A stretch of 33,481 nucleotides of DNA, taken from IMG/VR virus record IMGVR_UViG_3300043466_002788, positions 1 to 33,481 of that record; one strand, given 5' to 3'. Shown in pieces: positions 22,705 through 31,173 of this stretch. The position numbers and the translations under genes were made by a program. The notes beneath the pieces are model-generated. The model was given only the letters and a program-made list of their open reading frames with translations, made no database searches and was not told the DNA's origin. The stretch comes from a virus. Each line of letters opens with the position of its first letter. Position 1 is the first letter of the stretch.

Positions 22705-23735
22705 CGTTTAAATAAAACTTTTATTGATTTAGATTCGACTAACATATAGTCTTTTAAATGTATTTGTAATAATCTTTCGGGGTATGAACAATAAAAATAA
22801 TACAATGACTCTACGTGCCCAACATGGTCTTTTAAAACATAATTACCATCCGTGAATTTTGCAGTTGTATTGTTAACCTCAAACGATTTAAGATTATCGG
22901 ATAATAAGGATTCGTTTAATTTATCATAATGTTCATACAACGAACAATAACTTTTCATTGCATCAAAATTACCATACGCAAATATATCACACACTACATT
23001 TGTATGTGGGAATATATGAACATTTTTTAATCCATGTTTATAGTACATATTATCACAAGCATAACAAGATGTCCCATTATCTAAGTGAGAATGCCCACAA
23101 TCACTATTTGGTACAAAAATAATTTTATTATTCTGAATATCTTCAACTTGAGTTTTTAATAAATTAAATGATTCGATATTATTATCAAATCTAAATTTAA
23201 ATATTACATCATAATTCACATCTGATTCTTGAGAATGTTCCTCAAGAAGTTTAAATGCTGAGTTGACTGAGTATAGTTGGGATTTAATGAATTTTTCTGG
23301 AGACGAAAAATTAAAGTATCCTGTGACGTTTTCCAATGTATCGATATATTCTTTATTATTTTCAATAACATATTTCACAACATTTGGGATTTGTTGTATT
23401 TCACTAACTACCTCATCGTAAGAGGTTTTACTATCAAGATTCATTTCTTCCCCTTTAATTCCAATTGTATCCCATGTATGAATAAACACATCATAATCGT
23501 ATTTACTTAAAAAATCGATAAAATTTGTTAAAATATTTTTTCTTCGAATATGACCGGTTAATAAAATGGCAATTTTTACATTGGTTGCATTTTTTAAATT
23601 TAAATATTCTTCACATTTAGATAATTCTTTTTCAAGTATGTGAAATTCTTTTTTTCCATGAATAACCCATTCTGATTCTGTAAAATTTCTATCCAAATAT
23701 TTTTCAAATAAAATTTTTAATTTTTCTTTTGTCAT
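22701..23735 (-). CDS. Glycosyltransferase-like protein with N-terminal linker-type segment
   Basis: The 344-residue protein has an N-terminal 45-residue segment (KILFEKYLDRNFTESEW, then LEKELSKCEEYLN) that resembles short DUF4214-like repeat units seen fused to phage and bacterial glycan enzymes. The main domain begins KIAILLTGHIRRKNIL, continues DYDVFIHTWDT and has VIFKFRFDNNI. This is the layout of LPS-type transferases where DVFIHTWD is characteristic. Cys residues cluster around 225-245 (DCGHSHLDNGTSCYACDNM). The acceptor is unknown. It is followed by the SDR gene with ATGA overlap. Confidence 0.65.
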   Translation of the reverse strand: MTKEKLKILFEKYLDRNFTESEWVIHGKKEFHILEKELSKCEEYLNLKNATNVKIAILLTGHIRRKNILTNFIDFLSKYDYDVFIHTWDTIGIKGEEMNLDSKTSYDEVVSEIQQIPNVVKYVIENNKEYIDTLENVTGYFNFSSPEKFIKSQLYSVNSAFKLLEEHSQESDVNYDVIFKFRFDNNIESFNLLKTQVEDIQNNKIIFVPNSDCGHSHLDNGTSCYACDNMYYKHGLKNVHIFPHTNVVCDIFAYGNFDAMKSYCSLYEHYDKLNESLLSDNLKSFEVNNTTAKFTDGNYVLKDHVGHVESLYYFYCSYPERLLQIHLKDYMLVESKSIKVLFKR

Positions 23736-23747
23736 TGTATAAATTTT

Positions 23748-24365
23748 TTAATTATTTGATTTAACGCCTAAAGACTCAAAACTTGGTTTTTGAAAAATAT
23801 TTTTTGATTCCCATTTATTGTAAAAATAATCATAATCTTCCTTAAATGTTGTTTGATATACGTGTGCAAGATTATTATCAGAATCCTCCAAATTTCTTAA
23901 TATTGATGCGTCATCATGATTAATTTCGGATGGTTTATCAATATTATGTACTATTGGTTGACAATACCCTGATTCGTAAATTCTCTGTCTAATATCAAGT
24001 TCCATATAACTATTTTTTAAATTTTCATCCCACCCTCCAATTGATTTTATTTTTTCAGTGTCAAATAAAACTAATAAATCCGTTATGTCACAAGCAGTAC
24101 TAGATGCGGAATTTTCGTGTAATAAATATTGGTCGATTATTTTATCAAAAATAGTTGGGTCCAATATTTCGGCATCATAGTGCATAAAAAACCATATAGG
24201 GGTTTCTACCGAGTGTAAAATTTTATTTAAACATTTTGTAAATGGGACCGGTGTTTCGTTATTGTTAACTCTAACTTCAAATCTATCAGGTATTGACTTG
24301 ATGGCTCTCTTAAGTAAATCAGGATATTTTCCGACGTAATTAAAATAAATTGGTATTTTCTTCAT
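23748..24365 (-). CDS. GT-A fold glycosyltransferase, short
   Basis: The 205-residue protein contains WFFMHYDAEILDP (about 59-71) as DxD-type site, then SIGGWDENLKNSYMELDIRQRIYESGY, a pattern typical of the C-terminal half of GT2 enzymes. It is compact and lacks membrane segments. It overlaps the upstream FAD oxidoreductase gene by 26 bases. Confidence 0.75.
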   Translation of the reverse strand: MKKIPIYFNYVGKYPDLLKRAIKSIPDRFEVRVNNNETPVPFTKCLNKILHSVETPIWFFMHYDAEILDPTIFDKIIDQYLLHENSASSTACDITDLLVLFDTEKIKSIGGWDENLKNSYMELDIRQRIYESGYCQPIVHNIDKPSEINHDDASILRNLEDSDNNLAHVYQTTFKEDYDYFYNKWESKNIFQKPSFESLGVKSNN

Positions 24366-25344
24366 TATTTATTATTTCTTTTATTGTATTCTCTATTATG
24401 TAAATTCCTTGTATTTTTCCGGTAAAGCAAGTGATTATATTATTTTCTTTTTTTATTACCGGATACCGATTTCCTGACTCATCGTCAACTTTACTTTTTA
24501 TTGATAGGAAATATGTATCATATTTAAAATACTTATTAAAATCCTTCATAAATTTTAGTACTCTTTTTTCGAACTCATTCTTTTTATTCAATATGAATGT
24601 TTCATCAATATTTTTACTAAATTCTTCTATTGAGTCTATTGTTGTGAAACGATTTAAAGGTGTTAATTTAACATCAGTTAATGTAAATTTATTGTCTTTA
24701 TATGGATATATTGAAAACAATTCACCATCAACAAATGTCACCGAATCAAATTCGGTAGGGTTAATTTTTTCATAAATCAAAGTTAATGTTAATTCATAAA
24801 AAAAATCTTCATTAATTAATCCCATAAAGTTATTAGTTGAATCAATAACTAAATCATAATTTTTAGATAATTTTTTTAATTTTACTTTATCAATATTTTC
24901 ATAGACTATTAAATCACCTAATTCCTTTTCAAAAAAAGAACGAACCTTTTCAAAATTTATATGTTTTTCATTTGTTAAGATACAACCTTCAGTGTTTATA
25001 AAATTATGGTTAGTAAGTTCAATTGGATAATCGTTAAAGATTTTCAAATATGATTCTAAATCAAGTAATGACATTTTTTTGGGTACACAATAAAAATTTT
25101 TTGAAATATCTGTAACACAAAATCCATAATCATCTATAAATTTGTAAAAAGTTGATTTACAAAGCTCTCTTGTTTTATGATTTCTCGCATAATGATATCC
25201 ATAGTGTAATCTATTTTGATTCTTATATGAAGTCCCATTAAAAATTTTTTTATCTTTTTCAAAAATTGTAATATCATGGTTTTTTTTTAATTTAGCCGCC
25301 AAATGACAACCGACCCAACCACCACCTATTATTGCTATTTTCAT
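24340..25344 (-). CDS. FAD-dependent oxidoreductase (DAO-like)
   Basis: The 334-residue protein begins KIAIIGGGWVGCHLAAKL, a dinucleotide-binding Rossmann motif, with an acidic end at FEKDKK. RLHYGYHYARNHKTREL then resembles conserved text in flavin oxidoreductases close to UDP-galactopyranose mutase and DAO-type enzymes. The C-terminal TGKIQGIYIIEN fits FAD closure. In this setting it may oxidise or isomerise a sugar, but the substrate is not known. Its A+T content looks even higher than that of the tail genes, and it is rich in Lys/Asn/Ile codons. Confidence 0.75.
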   Translation of the reverse strand: MKIAIIGGGWVGCHLAAKLKKNHDITIFEKDKKIFNGTSYKNQNRLHYGYHYARNHKTRELCKSTFYKFIDDYGFCVTDISKNFYCVPKKMSLLDLESYLKIFNDYPIELTNHNFINTEGCILTNEKHINFEKVRSFFEKELGDLIVYENIDKVKLKKLSKNYDLVIDSTNNFMGLINEDFFYELTLTLIYEKINPTEFDSVTFVDGELFSIYPYKDNKFTLTDVKLTPLNRFTTIDSIEEFSKNIDETFILNKKNEFEKRVLKFMKDFNKYFKYDTYFLSIKSKVDDESGNRYPVIKKENNIITCFTGKIQGIYIIENTIKEIINNEENTNLF

Positions 25345-25345
25345 T

Positions 25346-26011
25346 CTATATATTAAGTATCATAATACCCCCATTGGTTTGACCCCAATTGGATTTATTC
25401 TTGTACAAATCTAATGATTCGTAATATTCAGTTCTTCTTATTGTATTTGTTTTGTACCAATTTTCATAATCAACAACACTCCAATTATTATTGTTATTGT
25501 AAATTAATGGTGATGGACTTGATTTCCATAAAATATAATCTTCATTATGTACTCCCCAATTTTTCCAATTTCTTAGTGAATTTTCACTATAATCGGTGTT
25601 TTTAATTTGGAGTAATTTATCTTTAACAGTTAATAAATAAATATAACTGTACAGACCAATAGACATTGCGGGTGTCGATTTTAAAGAAATTTTTTCCGGT
25701 TTATTATCGGGAATATTATAAAGAAGTTCTTTAAACCTTGGTCCAACTTTACAAGTGTCATGAATTAAAAACCAATATTCTGATGATAATTCTTTTTCAC
25801 AAATTTCTATTAAAGGACTATATTCATATGAATTATGTTCTAAATAATAATGTGTAATACCATCTATAATTTCTATTTCAAACTTATCAAATCCTGAATT
25901 GAAAACAAATATATCTTTTACCTCAATACCCGCCTCTATTAAAGATGGTATAATGATTGGTAATGATAATTTATAAAAATTTTTATTAGTTGAAATTGCT
26001 ATTTTAATCAT
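25346..26011 (-). CDS. Probable GT-A fold transferase
   Basis: The 221-residue protein starts KIAISTNKNFYKLSLPIIIP. Its SSEYWFLIHDTCKVGPRFKE segment (about 77-96) looks like the metal-binding part of a GT-A enzyme, followed by SIGLYSYIYL. The match is weaker than for the neighbours. It lies one base before the FAD oxidoreductase gene and shares its ATGA overlap with the upstream GT2 gene. Confidence 0.6.
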   Translation of the reverse strand: MIKIAISTNKNFYKLSLPIIIPSLIEAGIEVKDIFVFNSGFDKFEIEIIDGITHYYLEHNSYEYSPLIEICEKELSSEYWFLIHDTCKVGPRFKELLYNIPDNKPEKISLKSTPAMSIGLYSYIYLLTVKDKLLQIKNTDYSENSLRNWKNWGVHNEDYILWKSSPSPLIYNNNNNWSVVDYENWYKTNTIRRTEYYESLDLYKNKSNWGQTNGGIMILNI

Positions 26012-26715
26012 AGAAAAATACTTGAAGGTCTAAGTTTCGAAAATTCTTCGTTTATTCTTAAGTTATGAGGAAACCCCATTCTAACATAAGTGTGAATATC
26101 TTCAACACCAATGGTTTTCATAAATTTTTTACTTTGACCTTCAAAATGAATCATTGGGGAACTTGTTATATATGCAACATCATAACCTTGTTTATATAAA
26201 TTGTGGAATATGAAATCGTCACCACAATATGTTTTTAATTGTTCAGGAATTGGAGTAAATAAGTCCCTTCTAATACTATAATCCCATCCTTGCATATATC
26301 TATCTCGTTCCACTATTGTATATTCAGTTGGTGTTTTTTTAACAGTATAACTTTCATGATTTGTCGAATGAACCACAATACCTACTTGAGTTTCTTTATT
26401 GAAAACTTCCATAATGTCGTAGATAAAATTATCGGTAATAATGACATCATTATTCAAAAAACATAAAATTTCTTCAGTGTAAGTTTGGTGAAACCAATTC
26501 CACACATGATTTAAAGGTCGGTTTTCTTCATTTCTTACAATCTGAATTCTTGAATCAGTTAGTGTTTCTAAAAACTCTTGAGTTCCTTCTTCTGATGAGT
26601 TTTGGTCAACAATTGTTAGTTTAAAATTCTCATAGGTCTGAGATAATAAATTGTTTATACAATTTTTGGTATATTCTTTGTTGTTTAAATTAACAACTAA
26701 TATTCTTATATTCAT
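26008..26715 (-). CDS. GT2 family glycosyltransferase
   Basis: The 235-residue protein shows classic GT2 text: IRILVVNLNNKEYTKNCINN, FKLTIVDQNSSEEGTQEFLE and ILCFLNNDVIITDNFIYDI (DxD-like NND). YMQGWDYSIRRDLF then occupies the acceptor region. No transmembrane helices are seen, so it is cytosolic. Four-base overlaps on both sides place it in the middle of the glycan operon. Confidence 0.88.
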   Translation of the reverse strand: MNIRILVVNLNNKEYTKNCINNLLSQTYENFKLTIVDQNSSEEGTQEFLETLTDSRIQIVRNEENRPLNHVWNWFHQTYTEEILCFLNNDVIITDNFIYDIMEVFNKETQVGIVVHSTNHESYTVKKTPTEYTIVERDRYMQGWDYSIRRDLFTPIPEQLKTYCGDDFIFHNLYKQGYDVAYITSSPMIHFEGQSKKFMKTIGVEDIHTYVRMGFPHNLRINEEFSKLRPSSIFL

Positions 26716-28343
26716 GATAAAATTTTAATATATTGTTCTTTTATTTGTTTGGTTACATATGAGGAATGATATTTTTCTAAATCAGACGGAACATCAAACT
26801 TTTCTTTCGATAAAATAAATCCTCCGGAATCAACTTTATAAATCCAACTAGGTTTATTACATAACCACCCTTCAATTGTTGTTCGACCTAATTGAATTCC
26901 AGCGGTTTCACTACATTTTTGAACGTAAGGTTCTATATTCCATGTTGATTGAAAATGTTTTACATGTGGGTTTTCCAATATTGCCGGTAAATAATTTGAT
27001 TTGTCCTCACCTACTAACCACAATTCTTTATTATTCTCTCTTGTGTAATCGATTAAGTCCATAATCGTTTCTCTTCTCAAATAATCTATTGTACCAACAA
27101 ATAATAAATAATTTTCCTCTTTAATTGTTTCAGGTTTAAATTTTTGATTATCAATTGGATTATAAATAATTTCAACCATTTCCTCAGGAATTTCAAACTT
27201 ATCGACAATATGTTCTTTAATTTCCGGTCTAATGGCAATGTATTTTTTGATTGACTCATGTTTAATAGGGTCCTCAAGTTCAATCACTTCAGAATGTATG
27301 GAATAAATTTTATCAATTTCCGGATAAAACTGAATCATTCTTTCAGCAACAGGTTTGTGTTGCATATGTATCAAATCAAAATTAACTTCAGAAATACGAT
27401 ACATAACACCGGGTTGTGATGGTTGAAATCCTTTTTCTGTGTTATGACCCCATTTCCCATCACCAAGTTTAAAACCGGGAGCATTTTCAAATGAAATACA
27501 TTTAATACCTTGTTTTTTTGCCATATCTGTAAGAGGTCCTCCAATTTGAGACATAACAGTTACATCACAATTTTGTTTGATTAGGTTTTTAGCTAATTCG
27601 TAAACATAAAGTTCTGACCCGGTAAATGTTTTAAAAAATAGACAAGATAATAAAACTTTTATTTTTCTTTTTTCATCAAATGGTATTTTAATGGGTAGAT
27701 TTGAAATGTATTTTTTTGAAAATAATTTTCTATTCTCTTCCCACTGTTCATTAGTTTGCCCTATTGATTTATGGGTTAGTCTAATATTAGTTATTACACC
27801 AACTTTAACACCCTCTAAATGGTTTTCAAAACAAAAAGGAATATCATAAAAATGAAACCCTTTAAATTCTTCGTTGAAATTTTTCTTAATTCTTTTTTTA
27901 CTTAACGCGATGAATAAACCATCAACAATGACAGTTTCATGTATGTCATTACCAAAACTTTCAGAATATTTTGATTCCCATTTTTTTCCTTCGTGTTCGT
28001 GATTTACAATTCCTACCATTTTTTTTCGGTTTTCCCACCACATTCCACTCTCAGGTATTTGAGTAGTACCAGCCATTCCAATAATTCCAAAATCGGATTT
28101 CTCGAAATGTTTTAATAATTTAGGATACCAAGCATTTGTATCAAAATAAATGTCGTCATGGCATAAGACAACAATATCTGTTTTGGACTCTAATAATATT
28201 TCGTTATATACTTCGGCAAGGGATTTTTCACCATTATTAACTTTTTCAATAACTTCAATTTTTTTAAACCCTGAACTTTTTTTTAAGTATTCTATAAATT
28301 CAGGTTTATGTTCTCTAGTTGAATATCCTACTGTTATCATCAC
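26712..28343 (-). CDS. Two-domain glycosyltransferase: GT-A (StrF-like) plus GT-B
   Basis: The 543-residue protein joins two catalytic folds. Residues 1-230 match the StrF-like GT-A family: ITVGYSTREHKPEF, SLAEVYNEILLES, VLCHDDIYFD and GIIGMAGT. Residues 230-543 form a GT-B half: LLSCLFFKTFTGSELYVYEL, YSIHSEVIELEDP, LLFVGTIDYLRRE and GRTTIEGWLCNKPSWIYKV. Two linked transferases could add successive sugars to one acceptor. The gene follows dut with no spacer and is the first gene of the dense glycan cassette. Confidence 0.82.
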   Translation of the reverse strand: MMITVGYSTREHKPEFIEYLKKSSGFKKIEVIEKVNNGEKSLAEVYNEILLESKTDIVVLCHDDIYFDTNAWYPKLLKHFEKSDFGIIGMAGTTQIPESGMWWENRKKMVGIVNHEHEGKKWESKYSESFGNDIHETVIVDGLFIALSKKRIKKNFNEEFKGFHFYDIPFCFENHLEGVKVGVITNIRLTHKSIGQTNEQWEENRKLFSKKYISNLPIKIPFDEKRKIKVLLSCLFFKTFTGSELYVYELAKNLIKQNCDVTVMSQIGGPLTDMAKKQGIKCISFENAPGFKLGDGKWGHNTEKGFQPSQPGVMYRISEVNFDLIHMQHKPVAERMIQFYPEIDKIYSIHSEVIELEDPIKHESIKKYIAIRPEIKEHIVDKFEIPEEMVEIIYNPIDNQKFKPETIKEENYLLFVGTIDYLRRETIMDLIDYTRENNKELWLVGEDKSNYLPAILENPHVKHFQSTWNIEPYVQKCSETAGIQLGRTTIEGWLCNKPSWIYKVDSGGFILSKEKFDVPSDLEKYHSSYVTKQIKEQYIKILS

Positions 28344-28967
28344 TTATACTATTCCAGTTGACCCAAATCCATTATCACCTCTTTCACCATCGGTTACTTT
28401 ATCCACTTCAATTAAATTAACATATTTTCCGTTAACTACGGGACACAAGACGGCTTGAGCAATTTTCATACCTTTTGGTATGGTTACGATATGATTATTG
28501 GTGTTGAATATGATTACTTTAATTTCCCCATTATACCCTGAATCCACAGTTCCGGGAGTATTTAATACTGTTAAACCTTGATTAATAGCTAAACCGCTTT
28601 TTGGTCTTACTTGTATTTCAAATTCATCAGGGATTGATAATTTAATTCCGGTTGAAACTAATGCTCTACCGAATGGTCCTATCTCTAATTCCTCTGTTGA
28701 ATATAAATCAAATCCTGAATCACTTGGATAAGCATATTCAGGAAATTTTGCGTCATTATTAAGAAGTTCAACTTTTACTGTTTTACTTTTCATTGCGGTC
28801 ATCATCTCTTCATTCATTTCTTCATATGTCATACCTAAAAGATTTTCTAATTCTTTTTGATATTCATCGTCAAGTTCAACTCCCGCTTGTTCTTGAAGTC
28901 CTTCAAGTTGTTCTTGAATTTGTTTCAACATTTCAGGGTCAAACCCTAATCCATCTAAATTTTGCAT
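28344..28967 (-). CDS. dut: dUTPase with N-terminal extension
   Basis: The 207-residue protein contains the five trimeric dUTPase motifs. These are SDSGFDLYS (82-90), RPKSGLA (121-127), GTVDSGYNGEIKV (139-151), AQAVLCPV (170-177) and RGDNGFGSTG (196-205). The catalytic Asp is present in motif 3. The enzyme converts dUTP to dUMP and limits uracil in DNA. Typical family members are about 150 residues; here about 60 extra N-terminal residues form a charged, Gln/Glu/Leu-rich helical region of unknown role. It overlaps the exonuclease gene by one base. Confidence 0.93.
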   Translation of the reverse strand: MQNLDGLGFDPEMLKQIQEQLEGLQEQAGVELDDEYQKELENLLGMTYEEMNEEMMTAMKSKTVKVELLNNDAKFPEYAYPSDSGFDLYSTEELEIGPFGRALVSTGIKLSIPDEFEIQVRPKSGLAINQGLTVLNTPGTVDSGYNGEIKVIIFNTNNHIVTIPKGMKIAQAVLCPVVNGKYVNLIEVDKVTDGERGDNGFGSTGIV

Positions 28968-29668
28968 TATTTTAATTCTGTTAATTTTTTTATTACTTCA
29001 ACAAGTACTTCGACATCTTTTTCACAATATTCAACAATACCTTTAATGTCTTTTTTATCCCAAAACGCTTCATGAACTTTATTTCCCGTAACTTCCATAT
29101 TTTTGGATGATTCAATACCTAAACAAACACACATAAGTTCCAAGGATGCAATTGAACCGTATCCACCATACTGCCAAACTTCTTTTGTATCAAGAGCTTT
29201 AATTTCCCATGGTTTAGTGTCATGTCCCGGTAAAATTTTTGGAGGTAGAACACCGTTCATAATCATTCTTTTTGCCAATACTGGAATATCAAATCCTTTA
29301 ACATTATGACCACAAAGGAAGAACCCTAATTCTCCAACTCTATAAAGTAATTTTTGAACTTCCAAAAGTAATTCTTTTTCATCCGGATTGCTAAATGATT
29401 GCATTTTGATTTCACCTTTTGGGTCAATAAATGCAACGCTTACACATGCAATTCTTAAAAATTCGGGAACCAATGCCGCTCGGTTAACAAACATTTTACT
29501 ATAACCCTCATCTCCATCTTCAGGAAATCTTTTTTGAAACCAATCAAAATATTTCTCGAACTGAAATGCTAATTCAGGTCTGTTTTGTTGTAATGATTCC
29601 CAAGTTGGTTCAATACCAACGGTTTCAATGTCTAAAAATAAAATTTTAGTTAATGGTATGTTTATCAT
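28967..29668 (-). CDS. DEDDy 3'-5' exonuclease (PolB-exonuclease-like)
   Basis: The 233-residue protein has the RNase H-like exonuclease motifs: LFLDIET with Asp13 and Glu15, GHNVKGFDIP with Asp127, and YCEKDVE with Tyr214 and Asp218. This DEDDy pattern matches predicted exonucleases related to DNA polymerase B proofreading domains. A Trp/Phe-rich insert of about 40 residues follows the first motif. It probably works in phage DNA repair or nucleotide salvage. Its start overlaps a previously unlisted 49-residue gene by ATGA. Confidence 0.88.
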   Translation of the reverse strand: MINIPLTKILFLDIETVGIEPTWESLQQNRPELAFQFEKYFDWFQKRFPEDGDEGYSKMFVNRAALVPEFLRIACVSVAFIDPKGEIKMQSFSNPDEKELLLEVQKLLYRVGELGFFLCGHNVKGFDIPVLAKRMIMNGVLPPKILPGHDTKPWEIKALDTKEVWQYGGYGSIASLELMCVCLGIESSKNMEVTGNKVHEAFWDKKDIKGIVEYCEKDVEVLVEVIKKLTELK

Positions 29669-29814
29669 AATTTAATATTTTCTTTATCGTAACTAACTCT
29701 ATTTGATTTTTTGAATGTTTGGAATGTTTCTTCACTAATGCAATGAACATCTCCATTTTGTGTCATAACAATATATTTGTCATCAGTTTTATTTATTAAA
29801 ACAATATCCCACAT
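29665..29814 (-). CDS. Small 49-residue protein, translationally coupled
   Basis: A minus-strand frame starts at the ATG at 29814, begins MWDIVLINKTDDKYIVMTQN and runs 49 codons to TGA (29667-29665). It overlaps the exonuclease start as ATGA. It fills the only large gap in this tightly packed operon, and its codons look like those of its neighbours. No family is recognised; the beta-hairpin-like pattern (KYIVMTQNGDVHCI) suggests a small folded domain. Confidence 0.7.
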   Translation of the reverse strand: MWDIVLINKTDDKYIVMTQNGDVHCISEETFQTFKKSNRVSYDKENIKL

Positions 29815-29818
29815 AATT

Positions 29819-31036
29819 TTATTTGATTAATGATTTATAAAAATCTCTACGAGTTTTTGTTACAATATTTAAATCATATTTGTCTTTAACCGTCTCGTAT
29901 AATCTTTCTCCCATATCTTTAACTAAATTTGGATTTTTTAATAATTTCTCAATATTTTTTGCCCAATCAGAATGATTTCTTGATTCATCCACTAACATTG
30001 CATTCCCATCAACAAATCCACCATTTTTTAAACAATGTTTTAAATCCAATGTGTATGGTCCAATGTTTGATGCGATTAAAGCCTTTTTGTAAAATCCTGC
30101 CTCAATAACTTTTAATTGAGATTTCATTCGATTAAACATGTGATTTTTAATTGGTGCCAAAGATACATCAAATTTTGAATAATTTTTAGCATAAGAATTA
30201 ACAGGTCTTGTCCAAACTCTTAAATAAGATTCGTTCATCTCATTTGGAAATGGCTCTTGATTATAATTTAATAAATGTTTGGTGTAATCTTCCGAAATTA
30301 TTTTATAATTCTGAGTGAAGATTTTTTCATATTGAGCCCAAACCGTTTCTTCCGGTTTAATATCTCTTTTATTATGTTCACCTGTTTGTGAATTTATTTC
30401 GGTTACAGTTCCACGAGTATCAAAGCCACAAAGAACATATTGTAATTCGTCTTTGTATTTGATTAATTTACCAAATGAATCATTTAATAATTGAAGGTCG
30501 TGTAAATGGGATGACCCACCTAACCATCCAATTCTTAATCTGTCAGATTCTAAAGTAGGTTCTTTGAATTGTGGTTCGTTTGGATTAATACCATTTGGAA
30601 TTACAAAAACATTTTTGTTTATTTTTCGAATTTCATCTGCAAATAAACTTGTTGTTGTCGTAACATATTGAGCAATTTTAAGATTTGCTGTAATTTTTTC
30701 GTTTATTTTATTAAATTTAATTACATCGTGAATCGGATGTTCTTTACCGGGCATCCAATAATCGTCAATATCACATACGGTAATAATACCCATTGTATTT
30801 AACATATTGATTAATTGCTGAGCTCGTTCAAAATCAGGTCCAATACTTCTGTGGAATGCAACTATTTGATATTGTTTCCAAAAATTCATATCATCATATG
30901 ATGGTTCATATACGATATCAACATGGAAATCATCCCCATATAGATTTTGTAAGAAAATGTGAGGGTCAACTGACCTAAATTTCCCAACACCAGTACGGTC
31001 TGATGGGATAACTAAAACATTAATTTTTTCTTTCAT
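29819..31036 (-). CDS. GT4-like glycosyltransferase
   Basis: The 405-residue protein begins INVLVIPSDRTGVGKFRSV, the usual first strand and loop of GT-B enzymes. Further features are CDIDDYWMPG (94-103), VFVIPNGINP, RLRIGWLGGSSHLHD and LKVIEAGFYKKALIASNIG, the E-x7-E-like region. Closing NLVKDMGERLYETVK follows. Such CDIDDYW-type GT4 proteins are frequent in large phages. A TAACTTTG -7-like box lies upstream (31080-31073) without a clear TTG partner. Confidence 0.85.
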   Translation of the reverse strand: MKEKINVLVIPSDRTGVGKFRSVDPHIFLQNLYGDDFHVDIVYEPSYDDMNFWKQYQIVAFHRSIGPDFERAQQLINMLNTMGIITVCDIDDYWMPGKEHPIHDVIKFNKINEKITANLKIAQYVTTTTSLFADEIRKINKNVFVIPNGINPNEPQFKEPTLESDRLRIGWLGGSSHLHDLQLLNDSFGKLIKYKDELQYVLCGFDTRGTVTEINSQTGEHNKRDIKPEETVWAQYEKIFTQNYKIISEDYTKHLLNYNQEPFPNEMNESYLRVWTRPVNSYAKNYSKFDVSLAPIKNHMFNRMKSQLKVIEAGFYKKALIASNIGPYTLDLKHCLKNGGFVDGNAMLVDESRNHSDWAKNIEKLLKNPNLVKDMGERLYETVKDKYDLNIVTKTRRDFYKSLIK

Positions 31037-31085
31037 AAAATTTGATTATATATTGTATTGTAGTTTTATCATCAAAGTTAGATTT

Positions 31086-31157
31086 TTAAACTACTTCTAA
31101 AGTATAACCATAATTTTCAATTAATTCAACTTTTTTTTTGTTATAAACCCATAATTC
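31086..31157 (-). pseudogene. Possible remnant of a nuclease-type C-terminus
   Basis: Between two glycosyltransferase genes a minus-strand frame without a start reads ELWVYNKKKVELIENYGYTL and two Val codons before TAA. This resembles the end of Vsr-like or homing endonucleases, where such text is usually followed by IWE. It lies between a stop and the next gene and could be a trace of a lost insertion. The evidence is short. Confidence 0.3.
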
Positions 31158-31173
31158 TCAAGTAAATTTATTA

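Noticed and set aside
28150-28458. Plus-strand frame of 102 codons over the dut and glycosyltransferase junction
   Set aside because: It is antisense to dUTPase motif 5, which is certain coding sequence.
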